NCBI GenBank assembly: GCA_964637655.1
Contig: CAZWUZ010000125.1
Span: forward strand, 1 to 10,474
Length of the DNA: 10,474 nt
Direction of reading: 5' to 3'
From: CAZWUZ01 sp964637655 [NCBI: uncultured bacterium]
GTDB taxonomy: Bacteria > DAOPZR01
Below are positions 1 through 5,812 of the stretch, in pieces (position 1 is the stretch's first letter; every line of letters begins with the position of its first letter). The translations under genes were made by a program, and so were the position numbers. The notes beneath the pieces were generated by a model that worked only from the letters and a program-made list of their open reading frames with translations, had not been told where the DNA came from and made no database searches.

Positions 1-194
1 AGCGCGGGCCGCTGCGCGGCCTGGCCCCACCGCCGCCCCAGGCGGCCCGCGCGGACGGCCAGCCCGGTCCGCCGCCGCTTGACGGCCGGCCGCGGCAGGC
101 GCCGGTGCGGCGCGCGCTCCCCAAGGTCGGGCGCAACGACCCCTGCCCCTGCGGCTCGGGCAAGAAGTACAAGCATTGCCACGGGCGGATCTGA
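1..194 (+). CDS. secA: Preprotein translocase subunit SecA, C-terminal end (5' truncated)
   Basis: SecA is the ATPase motor that drives unfolded preproteins through the SecYEG channel. Only the last 63 codons are in the window; the reading frame begins at base 3 and ends with TGA at 192-194. The first 40 or so residues are a proline-, arginine- and glycine-rich linker. The end is a SEC-C zinc-binding motif, [18 protein letters not shown], with the CxCx8CH spacing that ligates zinc and contacts SecB or ribosomes in known SecA proteins. SEC-C motifs also end some unrelated proteins, so the assignment rests on the extreme C-terminal position and the linker; the ATPase domain lies outside the window. 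The downstream PilZ-like gene starts 13 bases after the stop and is probably co-transcribed. Confidence 0.85.
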   Translation, partial: RGPLRGLAPPPPQAARADGQPGPPPLDGRPRQAPVRRALPKVGRNDPCPCGSGKKYKHCHGRI

Positions 195-201
195 CAGGAG
201 G
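195..201 (+). promoter_or_regulatory. Ribosome binding site of the PilZ-like gene
   Basis: CAGGAGG lies immediately after the SecA stop codon and six bases before the ATG at 208. It decides the start: the longer reading with an ATG at 79 would run out of frame through the end of the SecA gene. Confidence 0.75.
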
Positions 202-207
202 CGGGCG

Positions 208-1134
208 ATGACGGAAGAACTGTCGGGAGCGGAAAAGTTCGCAGCGTTCGGCGATGCGTTCGGCGAGGTGTTCAAGTTCAGCCCGGTGTTCGTCGGCGCC
301 GTTATCGTACTTATCGCCGGCGTGCTGCTGGCCATGGCGCTGGGGGCGCGGCGGCGCGAAAACAAGGCGGTGCGCGCGTTTGTCGGCTATCTCAAACGCT
401 GGCCGCAGGTGACCAACGCGGATCTCTACGCGATGATCAGCCACGCGCACACCATCCGCCAGGAGCACCTGCAGGCGTACGGCGTGTCGCGCACCGTCCT
501 GCGCCACTACGGTGAATTCCACCAGCGCTACCACGACGCCATCGTCCACCCGTTCATCTATGAGCGGGAACGGGTCATGCGCGCCATGGCGTTCATCCTC
601 CCCGACATGCCGGTGCATCTTGCCGAAGGTGAAGAGGAGAAGGCGGCGCGGGTCGAGCGCAAGGTGGCGGATGAACTGTACCTCAAGCCGGTCGACTGGG
701 AGCTGCACCCGAAGCAGAAGATCCGGCTCAAATTTCTCGGCAAGGGGCGGCTCATCCGCTTCAAGGCGATCGTGGTCGACCCGGCAGCGAACAAACTGCG
801 CTTGTATGCCTACCGCAGCGAGAGCCAGCGCCACTACCTGCGCATCCGCGTGCCGTCGGCGGCGCTGTTCATCACCGTCGACGGGCAGCAGCGCGAACTG
901 CCGGTCATCGATCTGAGCGCCAAGAGTTTTCTCTGCCGCATGGAGCCGCCGGTGCCGGACGGCACCTATGCGGCGGAACTGCGCCTGCCGGCGGCGCCGC
1001 GCTACACCGGGTTCACGGTGCAGAAAGTCAAACAGCACGGACCGGATCAGGCGGTGTTCATGATCACCCGTATCGGGCAGGCGCTGCAGGAAGATCTCAT
1101 CCAGTACATCTTCGACTACCAGCATAACACCTGA
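208..1134 (+). CDS. Membrane-anchored PilZ-like domain protein
   Basis: A 308-residue protein with one predicted transmembrane helix (about residues 27-46) followed by a basic stop-transfer stretch (RRR at 48-50), then a cytoplasmic part. The middle (about 50-160) is rich in charged residues and helical in character. The C-terminal half looks like a PilZ domain, a fold that binds cyclic di-GMP. RHYLR at 208-212 fits the RxxxR signature, and DLSAKS at 235-240 matches the second signature DxSxxG except that the final glycine is serine. The ending, with IQYIFDYQ at 298-305, resembles the closing helix of many PilZ proteins. Cyclic di-GMP control of motility, secretion or surface polysaccharide is therefore plausible, but binding is uncertain because of the substituted glycine. 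The start is fixed by the ribosome binding site at 195-201. It follows secA directly and converges with the lipoprotein gene. Confidence 0.8.
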   Translation: MTEELSGAEKFAAFGDAFGEVFKFSPVFVGAVIVLIAGVLLAMALGARRRENKAVRAFVGYLKRWPQVTNADLYAMISHAHTIRQEHLQAYGVSRTVLRHYGEFHQRYHDAIVHPFIYERERVMRAMAFILPDMPVHLAEGEEEKAARVERKVADELYLKPVDWELHPKQKIRLKFLGKGRLIRFKAIVVDPAANKLRLYAYRSESQRHYLRIRVPSAALFITVDGQQRELPVIDLSAKSFLCRMEPPVPDGTYAAELRLPAAPRYTGFTVQKVKQHGPDQAVFMITRIGQALQEDLIQYIFDYQHNT

Positions 1135-1137
1135 CGT

Positions 1138-1746
1138 TCAGCGCGCCGGGGTGTCGCTCAGAAGTGAGACAGACTGCATGATCTTCGTGACGGCCAACGC
1201 ATCGGCAATGGTGACTTCCTGCAGGCGTGAACTATTGACCTCAGAGTAGATAAAGATGTATTCACCGTTAGCAAGCGGTATGTCCCGGCGGAAATAGGTG
1301 TGTCCTCCTGACGTATGCCGATCTAAAGCCGGATGGTACTGCCAGAACCAGAAGTTAAATTCGCGGTACTCTGTGGCGGACATCCAATCCAGCTGGAAAT
1401 AGTCAAGGCGCCGCGGCGGCTTATCGGCGGTTGTCTTCATAAAAACAATTTTGACCAGACAAAAGTCCTCGTAACTGCCATCAAAATAATGAGTACTGAC
1501 GGCGAGCGCCGCTGGATGAACACGAATCCTGACATTGGCCGGGAGTAGAACCTGAATTCCCAAGTGCGAAACGGGTCGCCATTGCCAGTTGGCGTATGTC
1601 ATCGGGGTTTCCGCATCAGTGGCGAAAGACGAGCGTGGCCAGGTGTCGCCGGAAGTTCCGGCGCATGACACAATGCATCCGCACAACAACATGATGAAAA
1701 TGACTCCGCTGCGGTGGTGGCAGCGTCCGGAGGTCAAGCGGGCCAC
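1138..1746 (-). CDS. Putative lipoprotein of unknown function
   Basis: A 202-residue protein I do not recognise. With the GTG start at 1746 it has a basic N-terminus (residues 1-13), a hydrophobic stretch (about 14-27) and a lipobox-like I-V-S-C ending at Cys28, which suggests a lipid-anchored exported protein. The mature part is rich in aromatic residues, with a notable FNFWFWQYHP stretch around 130-139. The GTG start overlaps the end of the adenosine deaminase gene by 13 bases and has no clear ribosome binding site. An ATG at 1692 has a GGAG about 11 bases upstream, but would leave a short signal peptide without positive charge, so the start is uncertain. Base composition is distinctly AT-richer than all neighbours (near 50% GC by eye over much of 1180-1600), which suggests acquisition from elsewhere or relaxed selection. 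It is the last gene of the leftward operon. Confidence 0.7.
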   Translation of the reverse strand: MARLTSGRCHHRSGVIFIMLLCGCIVSCAGTSGDTWPRSSFATDAETPMTYANWQWRPVSHLGIQVLLPANVRIRVHPAALAVSTHYFDGSYEDFCLVKIVFMKTTADKPPRRLDYFQLDWMSATEYREFNFWFWQYHPALDRHTSGGHTYFRRDIPLANGEYIFIYSEVNSSRLQEVTIADALAVTKIMQSVSLLSDTPAR

Positions 1747-2756
1747 TGCGCGGTGAGGCGGGCGCGCAGGGCGCGGCGCTCGCTGTCGTCGAGGAACGCC
1801 GCGTCGACCGCGTTCTCCAGCAGCGTGCGGAAATCGTTCTCCTGCAGCCCGTATTCACGGGCGGCCACGACGTACTCGTCGGTCAGGGTGATATTACTCA
1901 CGCCCGGGTCGTCGGTGTTGAGCGTGACGCACTGACCGTCGCGGAAGTAGCGCGGGAAGGGATGCGCGTCATAGCTGCCGACGCTGCAGGTCTGCACGTT
2001 CGAGGTCAGGTTGATTTCGAGGGTGATGCCCGCGTCGCGCACCCGGTCGTGCAGCGCGCGGTCGTGCTGCAGCGTGACGGCGTGGCCGATGCGTTCGGCA
2101 TGCAGCAGGTCAAGGGCCTCGGCGATATTGGCGGGCGGGCCCGCCTCCCCCGCGTGTACGGTGCGGTGCAGGCCGCGGCGCTGCGCGAAGGCGAAAGCGG
2201 CGCGGTGCGCGGCGGCGGGCTGGCGCTCGTCGCAGGCGAGGTCGATGCCGACCACACCGCGGTCGCGGCAGCTGTCGGCCAGCTGCGCCACCTCGTCCGA
2301 GAACTGCGGCAGGTGGCGGCAGCAGCAGAGCAGGACGCGCGCCTCGACCTGAAAGGCGCGCAGCCCCTGCGCCAGTCCGCGGCAGGCGGCCTCGACCGCA
2401 GCCCGCGGGGTGAACCCGTTCCCCGCCAGCAGGTGCGGGGCGAAACGCGTTTCGAAGTAGACGAGGTTGTCACGCGCGGCATCCTCGCACAGTTCATAGG
2501 CAATGCGCTCGACCGCGTCCGCGTTGCGCAGCAGCGGCAGGTAGACATCGAAGACCTTGAGAAAATCCATGAGTGAGCGGCAGTCGGGCTGCACCTGCAC
2601 ATGGCGCGCCAGTTCGCCGGAATCCTCGCCCGGCAGCGACACCCCCTGTGCCCGGGCGAGGTCGCGTATGGTGTCGACCCGCAGCGCCCCGTCGAGATGC
2701 AGGTGCAGGTCGATTTTCGGCAGGGCGTGCAAACGGTCGCGGGGAGGAACGGTCAT
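1734..2756 (-). CDS. add: Adenosine deaminase
   Basis: Hydrolyses adenosine or deoxyadenosine to inosine plus ammonia in the cytoplasm, for purine salvage. The 340-residue length is normal for the family. The zinc and catalytic motifs are in order: HLHLDG at 18-23 (His18 and His20 metal ligands), HAGEAG at 201-206 (His201 metal ligand, Glu204 catalytic), RIGHA at 222-226 (His225) and TLNTDDP at 278-284 (Asp282 metal ligand, Asp283 substrate contact). All key residues are intact. Some members of this amidohydrolase family act on adenine or related bases, so substrate specificity is not proven. The ATG overlaps the stop of the preceding DUF6941-like gene in an ATGA, with GGAG a few bases upstream, so translation is probably coupled. 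An unusual Cys-Cys-Cys run occurs at 144-146. Confidence 0.93.
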   Translation of the reverse strand: MTVPPRDRLHALPKIDLHLHLDGALRVDTIRDLARAQGVSLPGEDSGELARHVQVQPDCRSLMDFLKVFDVYLPLLRNADAVERIAYELCEDAARDNLVYFETRFAPHLLAGNGFTPRAAVEAACRGLAQGLRAFQVEARVLLCCCRHLPQFSDEVAQLADSCRDRGVVGIDLACDERQPAAAHRAAFAFAQRRGLHRTVHAGEAGPPANIAEALDLLHAERIGHAVTLQHDRALHDRVRDAGITLEINLTSNVQTCSVGSYDAHPFPRYFRDGQCVTLNTDDPGVSNITLTDEYVVAAREYGLQENDFRTLLENAVDAAFLDDSERRALRARLTAQWPA

Positions 2757-3142
2757 CCCTGCTCCACCATGAGCGGCAGCGAGCGCCGCGGTTTGCCGTC
2801 GACCGCGAGGTCGATGGCATAGAGCCCGGGGGTCTCGATCTTCAGCCCCTGCAGCATGAGGATGACATTGGCGACAGTCGACTCGCGGTGCTCGGGGATG
2901 CGCACGTTCATTTCGTTCTGCAGCGGCGGCATCACCGGGCGCCCGTCGGCGTCGAGGAAGGCGACCTTGAAGGTGTGCACCCCCTGCTCGTTCCAGTCGA
3001 ACCTGATGCGGTAGACAATGGCACAGAGCGGGTGGACCACGGGAAACTGCGTCGCGGTGATGCGGTCGAACGTACCCAGCAGGTTCAGCTTCCCCTGCTG
3101 CTCCGTGGCCGCGTCGCAGAGGGCGGCAATCTCAATGTCCAT
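2753..3142 (-). CDS. DUF6941-like family protein
   Basis: A 129-residue protein resembling the DUF6941 family, whose members begin with a hydrophobic strand, then a short loop and a conserved 'GKLN(L/I)xG' segment. Here these are MDIEIAALCDAAT, then GKLNLLGTFD at 17-26. No function is established for the family. No signal peptide or transmembrane helix is visible, so it is presumably cytoplasmic; the alternation of hydrophobic and polar residues suggests a small beta-rich fold. The ATG at 3142 was chosen because homology to the family begins there. Further upstream the frame runs into repeat sequence. A G-rich stretch (GGGGG) lies 8 bases upstream of the ATG. Its 5' end is present three times in tandem (see the repeat at 3105-3359). 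The stop overlaps the add start as ATGA. Confidence 0.75.
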   Translation of the reverse strand: MDIEIAALCDAATEQQGKLNLLGTFDRITATQFPVVHPLCAIVYRIRFDWNEQGVHTFKVAFLDADGRPVMPPLQNEMNVRIPEHRESTVANVILMLQGLKIETPGLYAIDLAVDGKPRRSLPLMVEQG

Positions 3143-3147
3143 GCGTT

Positions 3148-3249
3148 TTACCCCCGGGGCGACCGGAAACGGTGCGACGCGGGCCGCGGTGCATCCCCCT
3201 TGCCGCGGCCTGTGGCCGCGTCGCAGAGGGCGGCAATCTCGATGTCCAT
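3148..3249 (-). pseudogene. Duplicated 5' fragment of the DUF6941-like gene, mini-ORF 2
   Basis: The second copy of the 33-codon frame, encoding the same peptide as mini-ORF 1. Its TAA stop lies five bases before the ATG of the intact gene at 3142, close enough for ribosome reinitiation. A GGGGG stretch upstream of its ATG may serve as a weak ribosome binding site, as it may for the real gene. Confidence 0.5.
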
Positions 3250-3254
3250 GCTTT

Positions 3255-3356
3255 TTACCCCCGGGGCGACCGGAAACGGTGCGACGCGGGCCGCGGTGCA
3301 TCCCCCTTGCCGCGGCCTGTGGCCGCGTCGCAGAGGGCGGCAATCTCGATGTCCAT
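3255..3356 (-). pseudogene. Duplicated 5' fragment of the DUF6941-like gene, mini-ORF 1
   Basis: A 33-codon open frame whose ATG lies two bases after the hydrogenase stop codon (TGA-GC-ATG). The first 13 residues are identical to those of the intact downstream gene; the remaining 20 are basic and come from the repeat spacer (GRGKGDAPRP, then arginine-rich). It ends in TAA, five bases before the next copy's ATG. The position directly behind the hydrogenase stop suggests this ATG was the original start of the DUF6941-like gene before the duplication. It is probably a non-functional fragment, but it could be translated and could act as a leader ORF. Confidence 0.55.
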
Positions 3357-3358
3357 GC

Positions 3359-4771
3359 TCAGGACGGCCGGGGCAGGGCGGCAGCGCCCGCCTGCGGGCT
3401 GACGAGATTGCGCGGTCCGGCAACGCAGCCGCCCTCGCAGGCCATAACCTCGAGGAAGTTGCCCGGGCATTTCGCGGCATAGGCCTTGAGCAGTTTCAGG
3501 TTTTTGCGCGACAGGCCGTTGACGGCGACCGGGACAACGGTCACGTCCGGCGGGAGCGCCGCCTTGACTGCGGCGGTGACCCCGTTGACCGCGGCATAGC
3601 CGCGCGCGTGGTCGCTGGCGGTGCCGCCCGCCGGCGTCGCCGGTTGCAGCTCGACGGCGATATCGCTGGCGACGAACACCGCGTCAAGTTCTTCGAAGGT
3701 GAGCACGAAATCGATTTCCGGGTGCTGCAGCGCCTCGTCCCGCTTGGCGGTGCACGGCCCGATGAAGACGGTGATGGCGTCCGGCTGCCGGTCGCGCACG
3801 GCGCGCGCGGTCAGCCGCATGGGCGAGGGGGTGTGCGACACGAACGGCAGCAGTGCCGGCACATGTTTCTCCACCGCGGCGACGTAGGCGGGACAGCAGG
3901 AGGTGGTCATCAGTTTCGCCCCGCCGTGCAGGCGCTCGAGGAACTCCGCGGTCTCCTCGCGGGTGGTGGCGTCAGCCCCCTCCGCGACCTCGATCACCGC
4001 GGCGAAGCCGAGCGCGCGCAGGGCACCGGCGAGACGGTCATAGCCGCCGGCAAACTGGCCGTAGACCGCGGGCGCAGGCAGGGCGATGACCGGGCGGCTG
4101 CCACGCAGGGCGCGCAGGACATCGAGCAACTGCGATTTCTCGGCGATGGCGCCGAACGGGCAGGCGACCGCGCACTTGCCGCAGACGATGCAGGCGTCAT
4201 GGTCGATGACCGCGGTCCCGTCATCGCGCTTGCTGATGGCCTCGACGGGACAGGCCTCCTCGCACGGGATGGGAATGCGCACGATGGCGTGGTAGGGGCA
4301 GACCTGCTGGCATTTTCCGCAGCTGACGCAGCGCTCGGTGTCGATGAGGGCGCGGCGCCCGGCCATACTGATGGCGGTCCTGGGGCAGGTGGAGAGGCAG
4401 GGACGGGCGATGCAGCCGCGGCAGGTGCTGGTCACCTCGAAGCGGCTGCGCACGCAGGCGCTGCAGGCGGCGGCGATGACGGTCAGGGTGGGACCGGCAA
4501 CGGTCGTACGCTGCAGTGCGTCCGTGGCGGCTTCGTCGAGGGGGCGGTCGTCGTCGCCCGCCTCGGTGCCGTGGCCGAGCGCGGCCAGCACGCGGCCGTG
4601 GATGAGGGCGCGGTCATGCCAGGTGCAGCAGGAGAGCGGCTGCGCCTGCTGCGGGCGCATTTCACGCGGGATGCGCGGTGCGGTCTGCGCCAGCGTGCCG
4701 TCAAAGAAGGCGCGGGCAACGCGGATGAGCACGCCCTGGCGGATGAGCGTGGCATGATTTTCGTTGAACAT
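3359..4771 (-). CDS. [FeFe] hydrogenase, group B type
   Basis: A 470-residue iron-only hydrogenase-like protein of the group B class, whose members interconvert protons and H2 or may act in redox sensing. The N-terminal part has a cysteine-rich segment (Cys103, 106, 117, 120, 125, 129), then two ferredoxin-type [4Fe-4S] sites: C148xxC151xxC154xxxC158 and C194xxC197xxC200xxxC204, with Cys170 and Cys174 between them. The catalytic part holds the three H-cluster motifs: TSCCPAY at 290-296, GPCTAK at 338-343 and EVMACEGGC at 441-449. The four expected H-cluster ligands are therefore Cys293, 340, 445 and 449, and the proton-relay cysteine (Cys292) is kept. The ending 'GGCVAGP', not the 'GGCxxGGGxP' of group A enzymes, and the N-terminal layout support group B. 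The ATG at 4771 lies one base after the trpS stop, with GGGG nine bases upstream. No maturase genes (hydE, hydF, hydG) are in the window. Confidence 0.9.
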   Translation of the reverse strand: MFNENHATLIRQGVLIRVARAFFDGTLAQTAPRIPREMRPQQAQPLSCCTWHDRALIHGRVLAALGHGTEAGDDDRPLDEAATDALQRTTVAGPTLTVIAAACSACVRSRFEVTSTCRGCIARPCLSTCPRTAISMAGRRALIDTERCVSCGKCQQVCPYHAIVRIPIPCEEACPVEAISKRDDGTAVIDHDACIVCGKCAVACPFGAIAEKSQLLDVLRALRGSRPVIALPAPAVYGQFAGGYDRLAGALRALGFAAVIEVAEGADATTREETAEFLERLHGGAKLMTTSCCPAYVAAVEKHVPALLPFVSHTPSPMRLTARAVRDRQPDAITVFIGPCTAKRDEALQHPEIDFVLTFEELDAVFVASDIAVELQPATPAGGTASDHARGYAAVNGVTAAVKAALPPDVTVVPVAVNGLSRKNLKLLKAYAAKCPGNFLEVMACEGGCVAGPRNLVSPQAGAAALPRPS

Positions 4772-4772
4772 G

Positions 4773-5750
4773 CTACAGCCCCATCGCCTTGTTGACCTCG
4801 GCCATCGTCCGCTCGGAGCGCGCGCGGCAGCGGCGCCCCCCCTCGCGGAGAATGTCGCTGACCTGCTGCGGATTGGCACGCAGCTGCGCGGCTTGCGTGC
4901 GGATGGGGTCGAGCGCGGCGATGAGCCGGTCGCCGAACTCGCGCTTGCAGTCGACGCAGCCGAGCGCACCGGCACGGCAGTCCTGCGCGATCTCCGCGCA
5001 GCGTTCCGGGGTTGAGAACTGCCCGTGCAGGGTGAAGATGTTGCAGACCTCGGGATGGCCCGGGTCGCTGCGCCGCAGGCGTGCCGGATCGGTGAACGCA
5101 CCCGCCAGTTTTTTGCGGATGCTCTCCGGCTCCTCGGTCAGCCCGATGGTGTTGCCGAGCGATTTGGACATCTTCGCCTTGCCGTCGAGCCCGCGGATGC
5201 GCGGGGCGGAGGAGAGCAGCGGCTTCGGCTCGGGGAAGACCGGGCCGAAGCGGTGGTTGAACTTGCGTACGATCTCGCGTGTCAGTTCGAGGTGCTGTAC
5301 CTGATCGTCGCCCACCGGCACAACTTCCCCCTTGTAGAGCATGATGTCGGCGGCCATGAGCACGGGATAGGTGAGCAGCCCTGCGTTGAGGTTGTCACGG
5401 TGCTGTTCCGCCTTGTCCTTGAATTGCGTCATGCGTTCGAGATCACCGATGGGGGTGACGGTGGTGAGCCGCCACATCAGTTCGCTGTGCCCGGCGATGT
5501 ACGACTGCTTGAACAGCGTGCACTTGTCCGGGTCGAGCCCGCAGGCGAGCAGCGTGATGGCCGTGTCGCTGACCCGCTGCGGCATTTCCCGCGGGTCGTA
5601 CTCGATCGTCTGCGCGTGCAGGTCGACCACGCAGAAGACGGAGTCGTAGTCGGCCTGAATCTGCACCCAGTTGCGAATCGCCCCGAGCCAGTTGCCGATA
5701 TGCAGTTCGCCGGTCGGCTGGATGCCGCTGAACAGCACTTTTTTTGCCAT
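4773..5750 (-). CDS. trpS: Tryptophanyl-tRNA synthetase
   Basis: Charges tRNA-Trp with tryptophan using ATP, in the cytoplasm. The 325-residue length is typical of the bacterial enzyme. The class I signatures are present: HIGN at 17-20 (HIGH motif) within GELHIGNWLGA, GDDQ at 147-150, and KMSKS at 193-197. The C-terminal region keeps the GCVDCK segment common in this family. The ATG at 5750 is preceded by AGGTGA about six bases upstream, and by a strong sigma70-type promoter. It is the first gene of the leftward operon; the next gene begins one base after the TAG stop. No T-box leader is visible in the short 5' untranslated region. Confidence 0.96.
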   Translation of the reverse strand: MAKKVLFSGIQPTGELHIGNWLGAIRNWVQIQADYDSVFCVVDLHAQTIEYDPREMPQRVSDTAITLLACGLDPDKCTLFKQSYIAGHSELMWRLTTVTPIGDLERMTQFKDKAEQHRDNLNAGLLTYPVLMAADIMLYKGEVVPVGDDQVQHLELTREIVRKFNHRFGPVFPEPKPLLSSAPRIRGLDGKAKMSKSLGNTIGLTEEPESIRKKLAGAFTDPARLRRSDPGHPEVCNIFTLHGQFSTPERCAEIAQDCRAGALGCVDCKREFGDRLIAALDPIRTQAAQLRANPQQVSDILREGGRRCRARSERTMAEVNKAMGL

Positions 5751-5783
5751 GGTTCTCACCTGTTTGTCCGTAAGCTGCCGCGC

Positions 5784-5812
5784 AGTATACAACGCCGGCG
5801 CGTGACGGTCAA
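5784..5812 (-). promoter_or_regulatory. Sigma70-type promoter of the trpS operon
   Basis: Reading leftward, TTGACC (5812-5807) and TATACT (5789-5784) are separated by exactly 17 bases; each hexamer matches the consensus at five of six positions. Transcription should start near 5777, leaving a leader of about 27 bases before the trpS ATG. The -35 box overlaps the stop codon of the upstream glycosyltransferase gene (5811-5809), so the operon may also receive read-through from the glycan cassette. Confidence 0.75.

Larger units (their letters stand above)
3105..3359 (-). repeat. 107-bp tandem repeat (about 2.4 copies) duplicating a gene start
   Basis: Two full 107-bp units (3105-3211 and 3212-3318) and a 41-bp partial unit (3319-3359) stand head to tail. 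The full units differ at only two positions (near 3134 and 3145). Read leftward, each unit holds the first 13 codons of the DUF6941-like gene, including its ATG, and then a spacer of about 66 bp. The spacer carries an inverted repeat, a TAA stop and a G-rich stretch just before the next ATG. The near-identity points to a recent duplication. Because 107 is not a multiple of three, each copy is out of frame with the next. An assembly artefact cannot be excluded from the sequence alone. Confidence 0.92.

Noticed and set aside
79-207. Extended N-terminus for the PilZ-like protein starting at base 79.
   Set aside because: It overlaps the SecA end out of frame; the ATG at 208 has a good ribosome binding site and begins a sensible membrane protein.
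3105-3359. The tandem repeats as a CRISPR array.
   Set aside because: The units repeat in full, including the spacers, and contain coding sequence of the adjacent gene; there are no variable spacers.
2573-4795. Very long open frame on the + strand (740 codons) opposite the hydrogenase, the repeat and part of add.
   Set aside because: It is antisense to genes with clear family motifs, crosses the tandem repeat, and has the arginine-, glycine- and alanine-rich composition of a high-GC shadow frame.
4836-4842. Run of seven C (G on the coding strand) in trpS as a slippage site.
   Set aside because: Runs of about seven are expected in a genome this GC-rich, and frameshifting an essential gene is unlikely to be selected.
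5751-5783. T-box or trp attenuator in the trpS leader.
   Set aside because: The leader is only about 27 bases and has no specifier loop, Trp codons or alternative hairpins.
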